In this document: piece by piece, positions 19,041 through 28,000 of the stretch | Position numbering within the stretch: position 1 is the first letter of the stretch | Layout of the letters: every line of letters begins with the position of its first letter | Assembly (NCBI GenBank): GCA_003313425.1 | Contig: NHZP01000124.1 | Coordinates: 1 to 33,717 of the forward strand | From: Pseudopyrenochaeta lycopersici | Taxonomy: Eukaryota; Ascomycota; Dothideomycetes; Pleosporales; Pseudopyrenochaetaceae | DNA length: 33,717 nt | Direction of reading: 5' to 3' | Program-made: the position numbers and the translations under genes | The notes under the pieces: model-generated | Seen by the model: only the letters and a program-made list of their open reading frames with translations | What the model was told of the DNA's origin: nothing | Database searches by the model: none

Positions 19041-19865
19041 CTACACGTATTGAACAAAATAAGGGTCTCCAAGATAACCAAAACCATCATCTAAGCATTT
19101 CAGCCAGTTCTTTCCTGATGGCTGTATTTCTCCTACCGCATCGCTGAGTCCAGTAAACCAGTCTCGCTTTCCAGGCGGGCATACACAAGAAAAATAATTT
19201 TGCCAAATAAACCTTGGTAACTCACGGCTTACCACCAATGCGCAGGGCTCACACCTTATGTACAAGGTACACACACAGTCGACCCGCGTACTATAGTGCC
19301 CGAAGCGCAGTCGATAGAACAACGCCTCCACAACTTCGATATCCGGCCTCTGCCCCGACGGCGTTGCGATAAGAGGTAGAATGCGCCATATAAGCACATC
19401 AAAGGCCTCTACCGAAAGCTCCGCAAACACAACAGAACTCCGCACTTGATCCCTAACCAACGTATCCACCTTGAGCACAAGGACCGACTGTGCTCTACCG
19501 CCTCGTTCACAGAACTCCTTGTAGTCTTCCAGACACTCTGTATGGTCCCAAGAAACGCATTCGCTAGGAGGCTGCCCGCTCTCCTTAGTATACCACCAAC
19601 GTTGTCTGCCATCCGGCTTTAGATGGCAGGTGAGAGAAGTCAATCGCTCCACCAGCCCTGTAACTCCGTAAGTTGGGGAGAACCCAACCAGACGAGGGAG
19701 AAAACAATACTTACTAGGAATGTGCCTCCGCAGGTATTCAATGTTTGCAACTGTCCCAGGGAAGGGCTCCCCCCTTTGACCCGACACAAGCGTGTCCAGT
19801 GACACTACATGACTATGATCCATAGTAGAGGCTACGGTACTGCACTGTCCCAGGAGCGACCCCAT
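19041..19865 (-). CDS. Family A protein of unknown function, 255 aa
   Basis: Exons 19865-19715 and 19657-19041, intron 19658-19714 (57 nt; GTAAGT, branch ACTTAC, acceptor TACAG). The intron is free of in-frame stops, so an unspliced 274-aa reading exists; splicing is preferred because the exon junction then matches sister genes. Exon 1 begins MGSLLGQ and carries GQRGEPFPGTVANIEYL. Exon 2 has LVERLTSLT, WWYTKESGQPP, CVCTLYIRCEPC and WFTGLSDAVGEIQPSG. Its centre and 3' end are close to the gene at 14320-15136, but the first 30 residues of exon 2 are not. Confidence 0.8.
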   Translation of the reverse strand: MGSLLGQCSTVASTMDHSHVVSLDTLVSGQRGEPFPGTVANIEYLRRHIPSKYCFLPRLVGFSPTYGVTGLVERLTSLTCHLKPDGRQRWWYTKESGQPPSECVSWDHTECLEDYKEFCERGGRAQSVLVLKVDTLVRDQVRSSVVFAELSVEAFDVLIWRILPLIATPSGQRPDIEVVEALFYRLRFGHYSTRVDCVCTLYIRCEPCALVVSRELPRFIWQNYFSCVCPPGKRDWFTGLSDAVGEIQPSGKNWLKCLDDGFGYLGDPYFVQYV

Positions 19866-19948
19866 CGCACTGTAAAATAAGGGAATAAAAGAGAATGTTC
19901 AGTCCCCACAAACATTCACACTCCATGAGCGGAGAGGGAGCTCCCCTC

Positions 19949-19996
19949 TTATACATCTCTGTCTCTTGCATCCTGCCAAGACACACTAGTCCCTAG
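19949..19996 (-). promoter_or_regulatory. Array promoter (gene 19041-19865)
   Basis: GTATAAGAG at about 19949 and CTAGGGACTAG at 19986-19996. Confidence 0.6.
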
Positions 19997-20285
19997 ATAG
20001 CAGAGCGCTGCTCCCTCCATGTCTCTATGTACATAGACCAATCAGATAAGAAATCTGAAAAGAGTGGCAAAGAAGAGTCAGATGACCCGCACTGTCCGTG
20101 CTCTGCTTTGCTTACCGGGGTCTCTTGCCCTAAACTACAAGTAGTTTACCGCTTCGCTGTTCGCTCCACTCACGGCCAGAGCTTACAGTAAAGTGTCAGG
20201 GGTCAAGGAGCGCAAGGCTCCTGACCACTTGACAACTTTCTAGTGAAAGGAATCATATATAGGCTGCGCCACACTAGAAAAGTTG
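19997..20285. repeat. Hairpin block and palindromic core 13 (short form)
   Basis: TATGTACATA, TCAGAT-aagaa-ATCTGA, GTCAGATGAC, AAACTA-caag-TAGTTT, AGGAGC/GCTCCT and core 20233-20285 with inner GGC-tgc-GCC. Confidence 0.8.
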
Positions 20286-20673
20286 AGTCGTGGCTGAAAA
20301 ATTTTTCAGCACCCCGGTAAAACGTGACCTCCAGCCACAGCAAAAATGGACTTACGCATTTTTCGAGAGGTTTGATGTTCCATCTGAAGGGCTCCCACCC
20401 TTACTGACCGAGCTCCGCACTACAATTTCTTCATTGTTCTTACTACTATGCAGAATCTGTACAACATAATTAATTTGTGTTACAATATATACGGATTTTT
20501 TTTTTTTTTTAAAAAAAGAAACAGGAAATAAAATACCTATACCATGAGACAGGTACTTACCATTCCAAGCTATACAACTTCGTATACATCGACTCAACAC
20601 CTATATCTATAGGTATAAAGGACCACCCCTCTTTAATTACAATAGAGTACTGCCACTCCATGAGCCACATAAA
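20286..20673. other. Cassette spacer
   Basis: Post-core segment is a different hairpin, GCTGAAAAA-ttTTTCAGC, before the usual CCAGCCACA and GACTTACGCATTTTT. A 14-T run sits near 20497-20510. No gene supported. Confidence 0.45.
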
Positions 20674-21467
20674 CTACATCCTACTTGGACAAGTCAGCCA
20701 GTCAACACCATGCGGCTGTACTACTCCAACTGCATTGGTAACACCGCTCCACCAGTTACACCCTGTACATAAGAATAGATTATCAAATCTACTGATCCAA
20801 AGGAACCTCCGCGAAGTATGGCTTACAAACCCACAAGGCTCACACCTTCTCTGCAGCGTACAGGCGCAGTCCACGCACGTACTGTACCACCCATGGTTCA
20901 ACATAATGAACAATCTGTTCTCAAATAGGGCATTTGCCAACTGCCCCTCCGGCAATGCAAGAAGAGGGATAACGCGCTCCACCAGCACATCCAGTGCCAC
21001 TACTGAGAGCTGAGCAAAAACAACGAAACTCCATACACGCCCATGGGCCGGTGCATCCACCTTAAGAACCAGGAGCGACTGCTGTGCGGCTCCCGAAACA
21101 CAACCTTCCTTGTGACCTTCTAGACACTCCATGTGGTGTTGTTCCACACACTCGGCAGGAAAGCGTCCACTCTCTTTGGTAATCCACCAAGATCGCCTAC
21201 GCGAAAGACCTACGTAGACAGTAAGGGACATCCCATACTCCACAAACTCTGTGATGATGTTAGTCGGGGCCCTCCCCCAACTTCTTCCGTGTCTAGGGAA
21301 AAGGCAAGACACTGACTGGGCACGTGATCTCTCACGCCTTCAAACTCCATGGGCGTCTCTACAGACAATGTACAGGAACTTCCTTCCTGTATCCTATCTA
21401 TTGCAGATAGAAAGGTGGATGTGCTAGTGGTCCCCACATCAGCACCCTGCCCGACACGCGACTCCAT
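20674..21467 (-). CDS. Family A protein of unknown function, 241 aa
   Basis: Exons 21467-21317 and 21248-20674, intron 21249-21316 (68 nt) with donor GTCAGT and branch ACTAAC. Exon 1 has AIDRIQEGSSCTLSVET and ends VRDHVP. Exon 2 has EFVEYGMSLT, WWITKESGRFP, VVFAQLSVVALDVLVERVIP, CACTLQRRCEPC and WWSGVTNAVG in place of the usual WFTGxSDAVG. It is one of the more diverged intact copies. Confidence 0.8.
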
Positions 21468-21544
21468 CGCAATATAGCAGTAGAACAAAAGAAAACACTA
21501 CATAATGTAGGACACATCCGTGAAAACAGATCCTCTGTTGTTCT

Positions 21545-21592
21545 TATATAGACATGTCCATGCTATCTCTGCCAAGACACACTAGTCCCTAG
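21545..21592 (-). promoter_or_regulatory. Array promoter (gene 20674-21467)
   Basis: TATATA at 21545-21550 and CTAGGGACTAG at 21582-21592. Confidence 0.65.
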
Positions 21593-21871
21593 CAGGCAGA
21601 GGGCAGCCCATTCCATGACTCTATATTCATAGTCCAATCAGAAGCCTGATTAAATAAAATGTGGGTAACCTGAGATCAGATGACCCGCACAGTCCGTGCT
21701 TCGTGTTACTTACCAGGGCTCTTGCCTCTAGCCTCTAAAGAGCCTAACCCTTCGGTACTCCCTCCAGTCGCGGGCAAAGCTTAGAGTAAAGCCGTCGTGG
21801 TCCCGAGCGCAAGGCTCCTGACCACTTGACAACTTTCTAGTGAAAGGAATCATATATACACAAGAAAGTTG
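21593..21871. repeat. Hairpin block and palindromic core 14 (short form)
   Basis: AATCAG-aagc-CTGATT, GATCAGATGACC, GCCTC-taaa-GAGCC. Here the upstream partner of the core is AAAGCCGTCGTGGTC, which pairs GTGGTC with GACCAC rather than AAAGTG with the core left arm. The core (21830-21871) closes with CACAAGAAAGTTG. T-run 21976-21981. Confidence 0.75.
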
Positions 21872-22274
21872 ACAGAATGGGCCCGTGCCCATCACAACCC
21901 GTCTGTGCGCAGAACCCGCCACAGCTAACGTGACCCTGCGTGACTGTCAGCCACAGGGAAATTGGACTTAGCCAATTTTTTGAAGACTCGATGTTCCATC
22001 CTGAGGGCTCCCACCCTTACTAACCAAGCTCCGCCATACAAATTCTTTGTTACTCTTCCTACTGCCGTATAACCCCTACATTATAACGTTAGTATATATT
22101 AGACTAAATAGTAACTCAATTTTCAAGGAAAATAAATAAAATAAAAGACATATACAACACATACTTGCTATTCAAAAATCTACACCCATAACCATAGCTT
22201 TAAAGGCGCCACCGGTCCCTTACTAAGACATGACACTGACTGAATACGTCCTCCTATAACAACCTGCCTATTCT
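21872..22274. other. Cassette spacer
   Basis: GGGC-ccgt-GCCC, GTGCGC...CCGCCACAG, AATTGG-acttag-CCAATT plus T-run, GAGGG...CCCTT and ACAAA-ttct-TTTGT hairpins, then AT-rich sequence similar to 4700-4800. No gene supported. Confidence 0.45.
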
Positions 22275-23059
22275 TCATAGCCGGCACGTTAACCACTGCT
22301 CTCCTTCCGGCTGCATTATCCCTACTGCATCACTGATCCTAATAAACCAATAAAGCTTTGACACCGGCCTTACAGAAGAAAATCCTTCTGAACGATTAAA
22401 CCGCCGTTTTTCATAAGACACTGACTCGCACTCTTTGCAACGCTTATCGAGCTTGCACCCGCAGTCCACGGAAGTTCCATAACACCCAAGGTCTAACCCG
22501 TAAAACACTGTAGTAACAACAGAGACATCCGCCGTCTTGCCGGAGGGCAATACGAGAAGAGGTAGGACGCGCTGCACAACCACCTCCAGTACCTCTACCG
22601 AGAGCTTCGCAAAAGTAACATGGCTCCGCACCACCCTATCCTGATGGAGCGCCTCCACCTTGAGGACCAGGAGCGACTGCCGGGTAACCCCCTCTGCACA
22701 CAGTTCCTTGTGGTACTGTAAACACTCCGTGTGCTTCTGAGAAACGCATTCGCGAGGAAGCCGTCCACTCTCTTTGGTCACCCACCAAGATTGTCTCCCC
22801 GACAAATCCAAGGAGAGAGTGAGAGAAATACCGCGTTTCATGAATACTGCACTCATGTCAGATAGGCTCCCCTACTGCCATCGCCAACGACACAAAGAGA
22901 TCACCTACCCGGCACGTGACCCCTCACTACGTTAAACTCTGCCTCTGTCTCTACCGACACCGCGCAAGAAGATCCTTCTTGCAGCCCATCTATCGTCGAT
23001 GGGAGGATAGGGGTGCCAGCGAAACCCGCCTCAGCCTCTTGCCCAGTGTGCGATGCCAT
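22275..23059 (-). CDS. Family A protein of unknown function, 240 aa
   Basis: Exons 23059-22909 and 22846-22275, intron 22847-22908 (62 nt; GTAGGT, branch TCTGACAT, TGCAG). Exon 1 begins MASHTGQ and carries IDGLQEGSSCAVSVET, ending VRGHVP. Exon 2 has FMKRGISLT, WWVTKESGRLP, CGCKLDKRCKEC and WFIRISDAVG. Closest relative in the window is the gene at 4885-5675. Confidence 0.8.
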
Positions 23060-23126
23060 CGCAGTGTAGAAAAGATGAAACTACACAAAGTAGAACACTC
23101 CGTGCGCGGGGAGGGGGCTCCCCTCT

Positions 23127-23176
23127 TTTATATGTCGATGTCTATGCTGTCTTTGCCAAGAGACACTAGTCCCTAG
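23127..23176 (-). promoter_or_regulatory. Array promoter (gene 22275-23059)
   Basis: ATATAAAAG near 23127-23133 and CTAGGGACTAG at 23166-23176. Confidence 0.6.
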
Positions 23177-23469
23177 CAGGCAATAATGTGCCCCTTCCAT
23201 GCTGTCTACGTTCATAGACCAATCACAGTACTGATTGAGAGAAAAGTGGGCAAGCAGTGATCATCTGACCCGCGACGTCCGTGCTCTGCTTTGCTTACAG
23301 GGGCTTTTGCCTCTAGCCTCTAAAGAGCCTAACCCTTCGGTACTCCCTCCAGTCGTGGCAACGCATACAATGTAAAGTGTCAGGGGTCAAGGAGCGCAAG
23401 GCTCCTGACCACTTGACAACTTTCTAGTGAAAGGAATCATATATAGGCTGCGCCTCACTAGAAATGTTG
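23177..23469. repeat. Hairpin block and palindromic core 15 (short form)
   Basis: CAATCA-cagtac-TGATTG, GATCATCTGACC, GCCTC-taaa-GAGCC, AGGAGC/GCTCCT and core 23417-23469 with inner GGC-tgc-GCC. The closing arm has two changes (CTCACTAGAAATGTTG), the least perfect core. T-run 23575-23582. Confidence 0.75.
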
Positions 23470-23759
23470 ACTGTGGCTGGAGTGTGACCTCCCGCCCACC
23501 CACTTCTGGGTGAGCACCATGTACCCCAAAACGACGCTAAATCGCGCACAGGGCAATTGACAACTTTTTTTTGCGCCACACTGTGTCGGACTTAGCCAAA
23601 TTTATTCGAAAATTTTATGAACCGCATAACGTACCAATGTCGCCGCAGTACATATATTACCAAAGAAATATAAGACTACCAAAATACTTGCCTTGTCTAC
23701 GTCAAAAACAGCCCGCACTTCACCATCACAGCTATACGCTGAAGGTGTCGCATCATACA
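23470..23759. other. Cassette spacer, variant type
   Basis: Same variant as 6083-6240 (GTGACCTCCCGCCCACC, CCACTTCTGGGTGAG), with a CAACTTTTTTTTGCGCC T-run. No gene supported. Confidence 0.4.
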
Positions 23760-24583
23760 TTAACACCATAACGCACCATGGACATACCTGCACGATAACC
23801 AATCTACCCGCGATGGAAACACCAACCCAACAGCATCGCTAAATCCATTAAACCATCTATGCGATGGGAGCGGAAATGCACCGCCAAATACATCAAGACG
23901 TGCAAACCCACGCTGCCACCGACCTAGCAACAGACACGAAGTGCAACACTTTCCAACTGTGCATCCACAAAGGGCACCACTAGAGAAATGCCCATTCTCT
24001 ACAGCGCGGAACACCGCCTCCACTTCATCCGCCCTAGCAGCATCAGCTGCAATCATAGTAACGAGTGGCAGTACCTGCCGCACAAACACATTGAGCATAT
24101 CGACAGACAGCTCCGCAAACGCAACGAAGCTCCGCAGTTGATCGTATTCTCCCACAACATCGACCTTCCAGACGAGACGCGCCCGAGACGCACCATCCAA
24201 ATCGCCAGAACCCTCATAGCGATCTAAGCAGCTACAGTCTTTAAGCCTACCACAAGACATGGGAGGCTGCCCGCTCTCCTTGGTGAACCACCAGACCCGT
24301 TCCCCGTTCGCCTGCACGTGACACGTAAGAGAAATATCGTGTTCTACCAACACTACATCAACATCAGTTACTCTGAGTTTCAACCAACTCCACGGAGAAA
24401 CACAACAGGGTACCCACTGTGAGAGTATTCTTCAATAATCCCTAACTCGTCTTCAGTCCCTGCAAACGGGTCCCCCTTGCAACCCTCTTCGAGGGCGTCC
24501 ATAACAAAAGACGTATACTCCGCTACACTTGGCCGGTCCACAGGCCTCCTAACGATATAAAACTCTCCGGGATGCAACTCCAT
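23760..24583 (-). CDS. Divergent family A protein, 252 aa
   Basis: Exons 24583-24418 and 24352-23760, intron 24353-24417 (65 nt; donor GTGGGT, branch AACTGAT, acceptor TGTAG). Start chosen at MEL to match sisters; an upstream in-frame ATG at 24604 would add seven residues. Exon 1 has DALEEGCKGDPFAGT, combining the EEG and PFxGT features of the two exon-1 types. Exon 2 has LVEHDISLT, WWFTKESGQPP, VAFAELSVDMLNVFVRQVLP, CGCTVGKCCTSC and WFNGFSDAVGLVFPS. Probably an early-branching copy. Confidence 0.75.
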
Positions 24584-24671
24584 CGCCCTGAACAACGCGT
24601 TCAAAAGAGAAAAGAGACGAAACTACACATAATAGAGAACACTCCGTGAGCGGGGAGAGAGCCTTCCCCTC

Positions 24672-24720
24672 TTATATGTCGATGTCCATGCTGTCTCTGC
24701 CAAGAGCACCTAGTCCCTAG
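24672..24720 (-). promoter_or_regulatory. Array promoter (gene 23760-24583)
   Basis: ATATAAG at 24672-24677 and CTAGGGACTAG at 24710-24720. Confidence 0.6.
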
Positions 24721-24998
24721 CAGGCAATGTGGTGCCCCGTCCCTGCGTCTACGTTCATAGACCAATCAGATAAGAACTCTGATAGAGTGTGGGGCCAAGG
24801 GTGTCTCCCACGTGCAACCCAGCGTCATCTGACTCACACGGTCCGTGCTGCGTGTTGCTTACAGGGGGCAGCGCCTCTAGCCTACAAGTAGTCTAACCCT
24901 TCGGTACTCGTTCCACTCGCGGGCCCTGCTTAGGGTAAAGCCGTCGTGGTCCCGAGCGCAAGGCTCTCGACCACTTGACAACTTTCTAGTGAAAGGAA
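24721..24998. repeat. Hairpin block and truncated core 16 (long form)
   Basis: ATCAGA-taagaac-TCTGAT, GTGGGGCC...TCTCCCAC, GTC-atct-GAC, CCTA-caag-TAG and AAAGCCGTCGTGGTC as in block 14. The core keeps its left arm (24979) and GAAAGGAA, then breaks off exactly where other copies continue TCATATATA. Confidence 0.85.
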
Positions 24999-25013
24999 CC
25001 CTAACCCTAACCC
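24997..25013. repeat. Interstitial telomere repeats
   Basis: AACCCTAACCCTAACCC, about 2.8 telomere units in the same orientation as the terminal tract. They sit at the junction between the cassette array and the AT-rich tract. The array side shares AA with the repeat. Confidence 0.95.
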
Positions 25014-25600
25014 CTACTATATCGTATCGCTTCGCTCTCCTCTTTCTTTCTCCTATTCAAAGCGGTTAGCGAATCCCTACCATCTTTCTCCCTCTATACT
25101 ATATTATATTACTTTACTCTCCTCATTTATAACCCTATAAAACCGGTTAGCGAATCCCTACTTCCTTCTACTCCCTATACTATATTGTATTGCTTTACTC
25201 TCCTCTTTATATCCTTATAAAACCGGTTAGCAAATCCCTACTATCTTTCGCCCTCTATACTATATTCTATCGCTTCGCTCTTCTCTTTCTTACCTCTATA
25301 AAACTAGTTAGCGAATCCTAACTATCCTTCTCTCTTAATACTCTATTATACTACTTTACTCTCCTCTTTCTTAACTAAATAAAACTAGTTAGTAAACCTC
25401 TACTATCTTTCTCTCTTTATAAAACTAGTTAGTAAAACCTAACTATCTTTCTCTCTCTATACTATATTATATTACTTTACTCTCTTCTTTCTTACCCCTA
25501 TAAAACTAGTTAGTAAAACCCTACTATTTATCTCCCTTAATACTTTATATAATTACTTTACTATTCTTTTTCTTTTCTCTATAATACTACTTACGAGAAC
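25014..25600. repeat. 81-bp tandem repeat, decaying
   Basis: Units are marked by (A)A(C/A)(C)GGTTAGCGAATCC or its variant AACTAGTTAGTAAA at about 25064, 25145, 25225, 25306, 25387, 25427 and 25508: a spacing of 80-81 bp with one half-unit step. Each unit carries a CTATACTATATT-x-ACTTTACTCTCCTC body. Copies become more AT-rich to the right. Confidence 0.8.
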
Positions 25601-25616
25601 CTTACTATTTATCTAC

Positions 25617-25673
25617 TTCTATACTATTACTTCTATACTGTTACTTCTATACTATTACTTCTATACTATTACT
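25617..25673. repeat. 14-bp tandem repeat
   Basis: About four copies of TTCTATACTATTAC in tandem. Confidence 0.85.
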
Positions 25674-26640
25674 TTGTTTTCTTAACTCTTAACTCTATAG
25701 AACTACAAACTAAAACTCTACTATCTATCTCCTTCTATACTATATTAAATTACTAATCTCTTTTTTAACTAACTAAAACTATAAACTATATACCTACTAT
25801 CTTTCTACTCTTATACTATATTCTATTACTTTCCTTTTTTTAACCTTAATAACATAAAACTACTTTCTACTTACTACTATCTACTTATACTAACTTTAAA
25901 TAATATTTCTTAATAAATTTAAAACTATTTCTACTATCCTATTTTCTTTAAATTCTAAACCTTAATTTTCCTACTTCTACTATACTACCTACTCTACTAC
26001 TTATAACTTACTATTCTTCTCTACTATATTATATTACTTTACTTTCGTTTTTTTTATAAAACTATTTACTACTTAGTCTTTAACTACTTACTACTTACTT
26101 TAATTATTCTTATTAACTTTAAAACTATTCCTACTATTTTATTCTTTTTAAATTCGGAACTTTTATAATATTACTTCTACTATACTATCTACTCTATTAC
26201 TTATAATATCTCTATGTACTATACTCTTTTATATTATTATACTATCTTTTTTTTTCTAATTAATACTACTTACTATCTATTCTTCTTTAACCTCTATTTT
26301 ATTACTTCACGCTTTTTAACTTATCTTTTATTACTTTACTCTTTTTAACCTCTTTCTTTTAATTATACTTACTTATTATTTACTCTTCTTTATACTATAT
26401 TTTAATTCTTTTACCTTCCTCTTCTTTTTTCCTATTAATACTACTAACCTATTATTTACTTTTACTTCTTTTACTACTACTTTATCTACTTTTATTTTAT
26501 CTACTTACTTATTAACTACTTTACCTACTACTTAACTTACTACTTTCTTATCTACTTCTTTATCTACTATATTACCTACTACTATATTATCTACTCTTTT
26601 ACTTACTACTACTTTAGCTATACTTTTACTTACTATCTTA
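25674..26640. other. G-poor AT-rich tract without genes
   Basis: Low-complexity T, A and C sequence with very little G on the plus strand. I see no ORF of note and no recognisable transposon remnant. Confidence 0.7.
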
Positions 26641-26760
26641 TTTTCTACTATCTTACTTTCTACTATCTTACATACTACTATCTTACATACTACTATCTTA
26701 CATACTACTATCTTACATACTACTATCTTACATACTACTATCTTACATACTACTATATTA
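26641..26760. repeat. 15-bp tandem repeat
   Basis: TCTTAC recurs at 26651, 26666, 26681, 26696, 26711, 26726 and 26741; the unit is CTTACATACTACTAT. Confidence 0.9.
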
Positions 26761-27540
26761 TCTTCTACTTTACTTACTTCTGCTTTACTTACTGCTACTT
26801 TACCTACTACTTTCTTCTTTACTACTATTTTATCTACTTTACTTTAAAAACTATTCTTTACTATAAGATTATTAATTATTAACTCTAATATTTTTATTCT
26901 TCTTTTCTTTTTATCTTTTAACTTTTATATTTTAATAACTTCTTATTATACTACTATAAAAGTTATACTACTATATTTCTAGAATAATTTTATATACTAT
27001 AGCTTCTTACTATTGTTATTTATATAGTATTTTCTACTAAGACTTATATATAAACTTAACTTTTCTTAAAATTAACCTAATTATAGCTATTTTATATATT
27101 ATTTAAAGTAGCTAGCTATTCTTTACTCTCTTTCTTCTTTTTCTTATTTAACGTAGCTAGCTATTCTCTACTCTCCTTCTAATATCTTATATTAAATTAC
27201 TTTACTCTCTTCTTCTTTTTTCTTATTTAAACTAGTTAACTATTCTTTTATAAATACTATATAAAATATATCTATTTTCTTCTTTGCTCTTCTAAGATAC
27301 TATATATAATACTAGCTACTCCTTTACTAGTAATATCCTTAAAAATCCGCCTATCTTGATATACCTCTCCTATCCATCTACCTAGCTCCTCCTTACTATC
27401 TACCTGCCCTCAATATCCTACCTCCCAAAGCCTACTATCTTGAATTCCTCTACCTACCTCTAGCTTTGCTTTTGCCTCTGCTGCTGCTCGTAGCCTATAT
27501 AGTACTGCTATCGTTACGTTCGGCCATGCGCAATCTGCCT
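26761..27540. other. AT-rich tract, no gene
   Basis: Continues the T/C/A-rich composition, with ACTAGTTA and GTAGCTAGCTATTC motifs resembling decayed versions of the 81-bp unit near 27110-27260. ORFs in and after it are low complexity. Confidence 0.6.
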
Positions 27541-27549
27541 GCCTACTAC

Positions 27550-27832
27550 TCTGCTTGCTGCTCTGCTTGCTGCTCTGCTTGCTACCCTGCTTTCTGCCGC
27601 AGAGATACTCCATCATCCCACACTTCCAGCACGTTTGAACCTCCTTTTTATACCTTACTCTGCTCCGCAGCTCATCTATCTCTCAGAAACCCTCCTGCCC
27701 TAGCTGCGGACACTGCCACAGACTGTGCACTGCTGCCTCGCGCTCCTGCTGCTCCTATCGCCGCTTGTATTGCTGCTACTTAGCCTGCTGCTTAGTCTGC
27801 TGCTCGGCCTGCTGCTCAGCCTGCTGCTTAGA
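27550..27832. repeat. 12-bp CTG-rich tandem repeats (two clusters)
   Basis: Three copies of TCTGCTTGCTGC at 27550-27585, and four copies of a CTGCTGCTYRGY unit at about 27784-27832. They generate spurious ORFs of Gln/Ser-Lys or Leu repeats. Confidence 0.75.
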
Positions 27833-27884
27833 CCGCCCCTCGTTACGGTTACACCTTCTTATAAGTTTACTACTACTCTAGTCG

Positions 27885-28000
27885 CTAACTCCTTTTTTGC
27901 CCCTACTCTAGTTGTTTACTCCTTATTTACCCCTACTTTACTACTTTCCTTCTTATTTACCCCTACTTTAGTCGTTTGCCCCTCTTTTACCCCTACTTAA
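27885..28000. repeat. Imperfect approximately 30-36 bp repeat
   Basis: Recurring ACCCCTAC-TTTA/CTCTAG-T-GTTTACTCCTT-TTT units, about four imperfect copies. Confidence 0.6.

Noticed and set aside
1230..23469. Recurrent minus-strand ORFs containing MIPFTRKLSSG across the cores
   Set aside because: They arise because the core DNA is conserved. Frames upstream and downstream of the core shift between copies and lengths vary, so conservation is at nucleotide and pairing level, not protein level.
1110..24998. CRISPR-like array
   Set aside because: Repeats are about 1.6 kb apart with genes between; the host is eukaryotic and no cas genes exist.
99..24998. DNA transposon or LTR retroelement array
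   Set aside because: No transposase, reverse transcriptase or helicase frames, no target-site duplications and no terminal repeats flanking units. The palindromes separate cassettes singly rather than bounding each as an inverted pair.
27410..28000. ORFs rich in Leu or Ser/Gln/Lys on both strands
   Set aside because: They come from 12-bp and approximately 30-bp tandem repeats in low-complexity sequence, without start context or conserved features.
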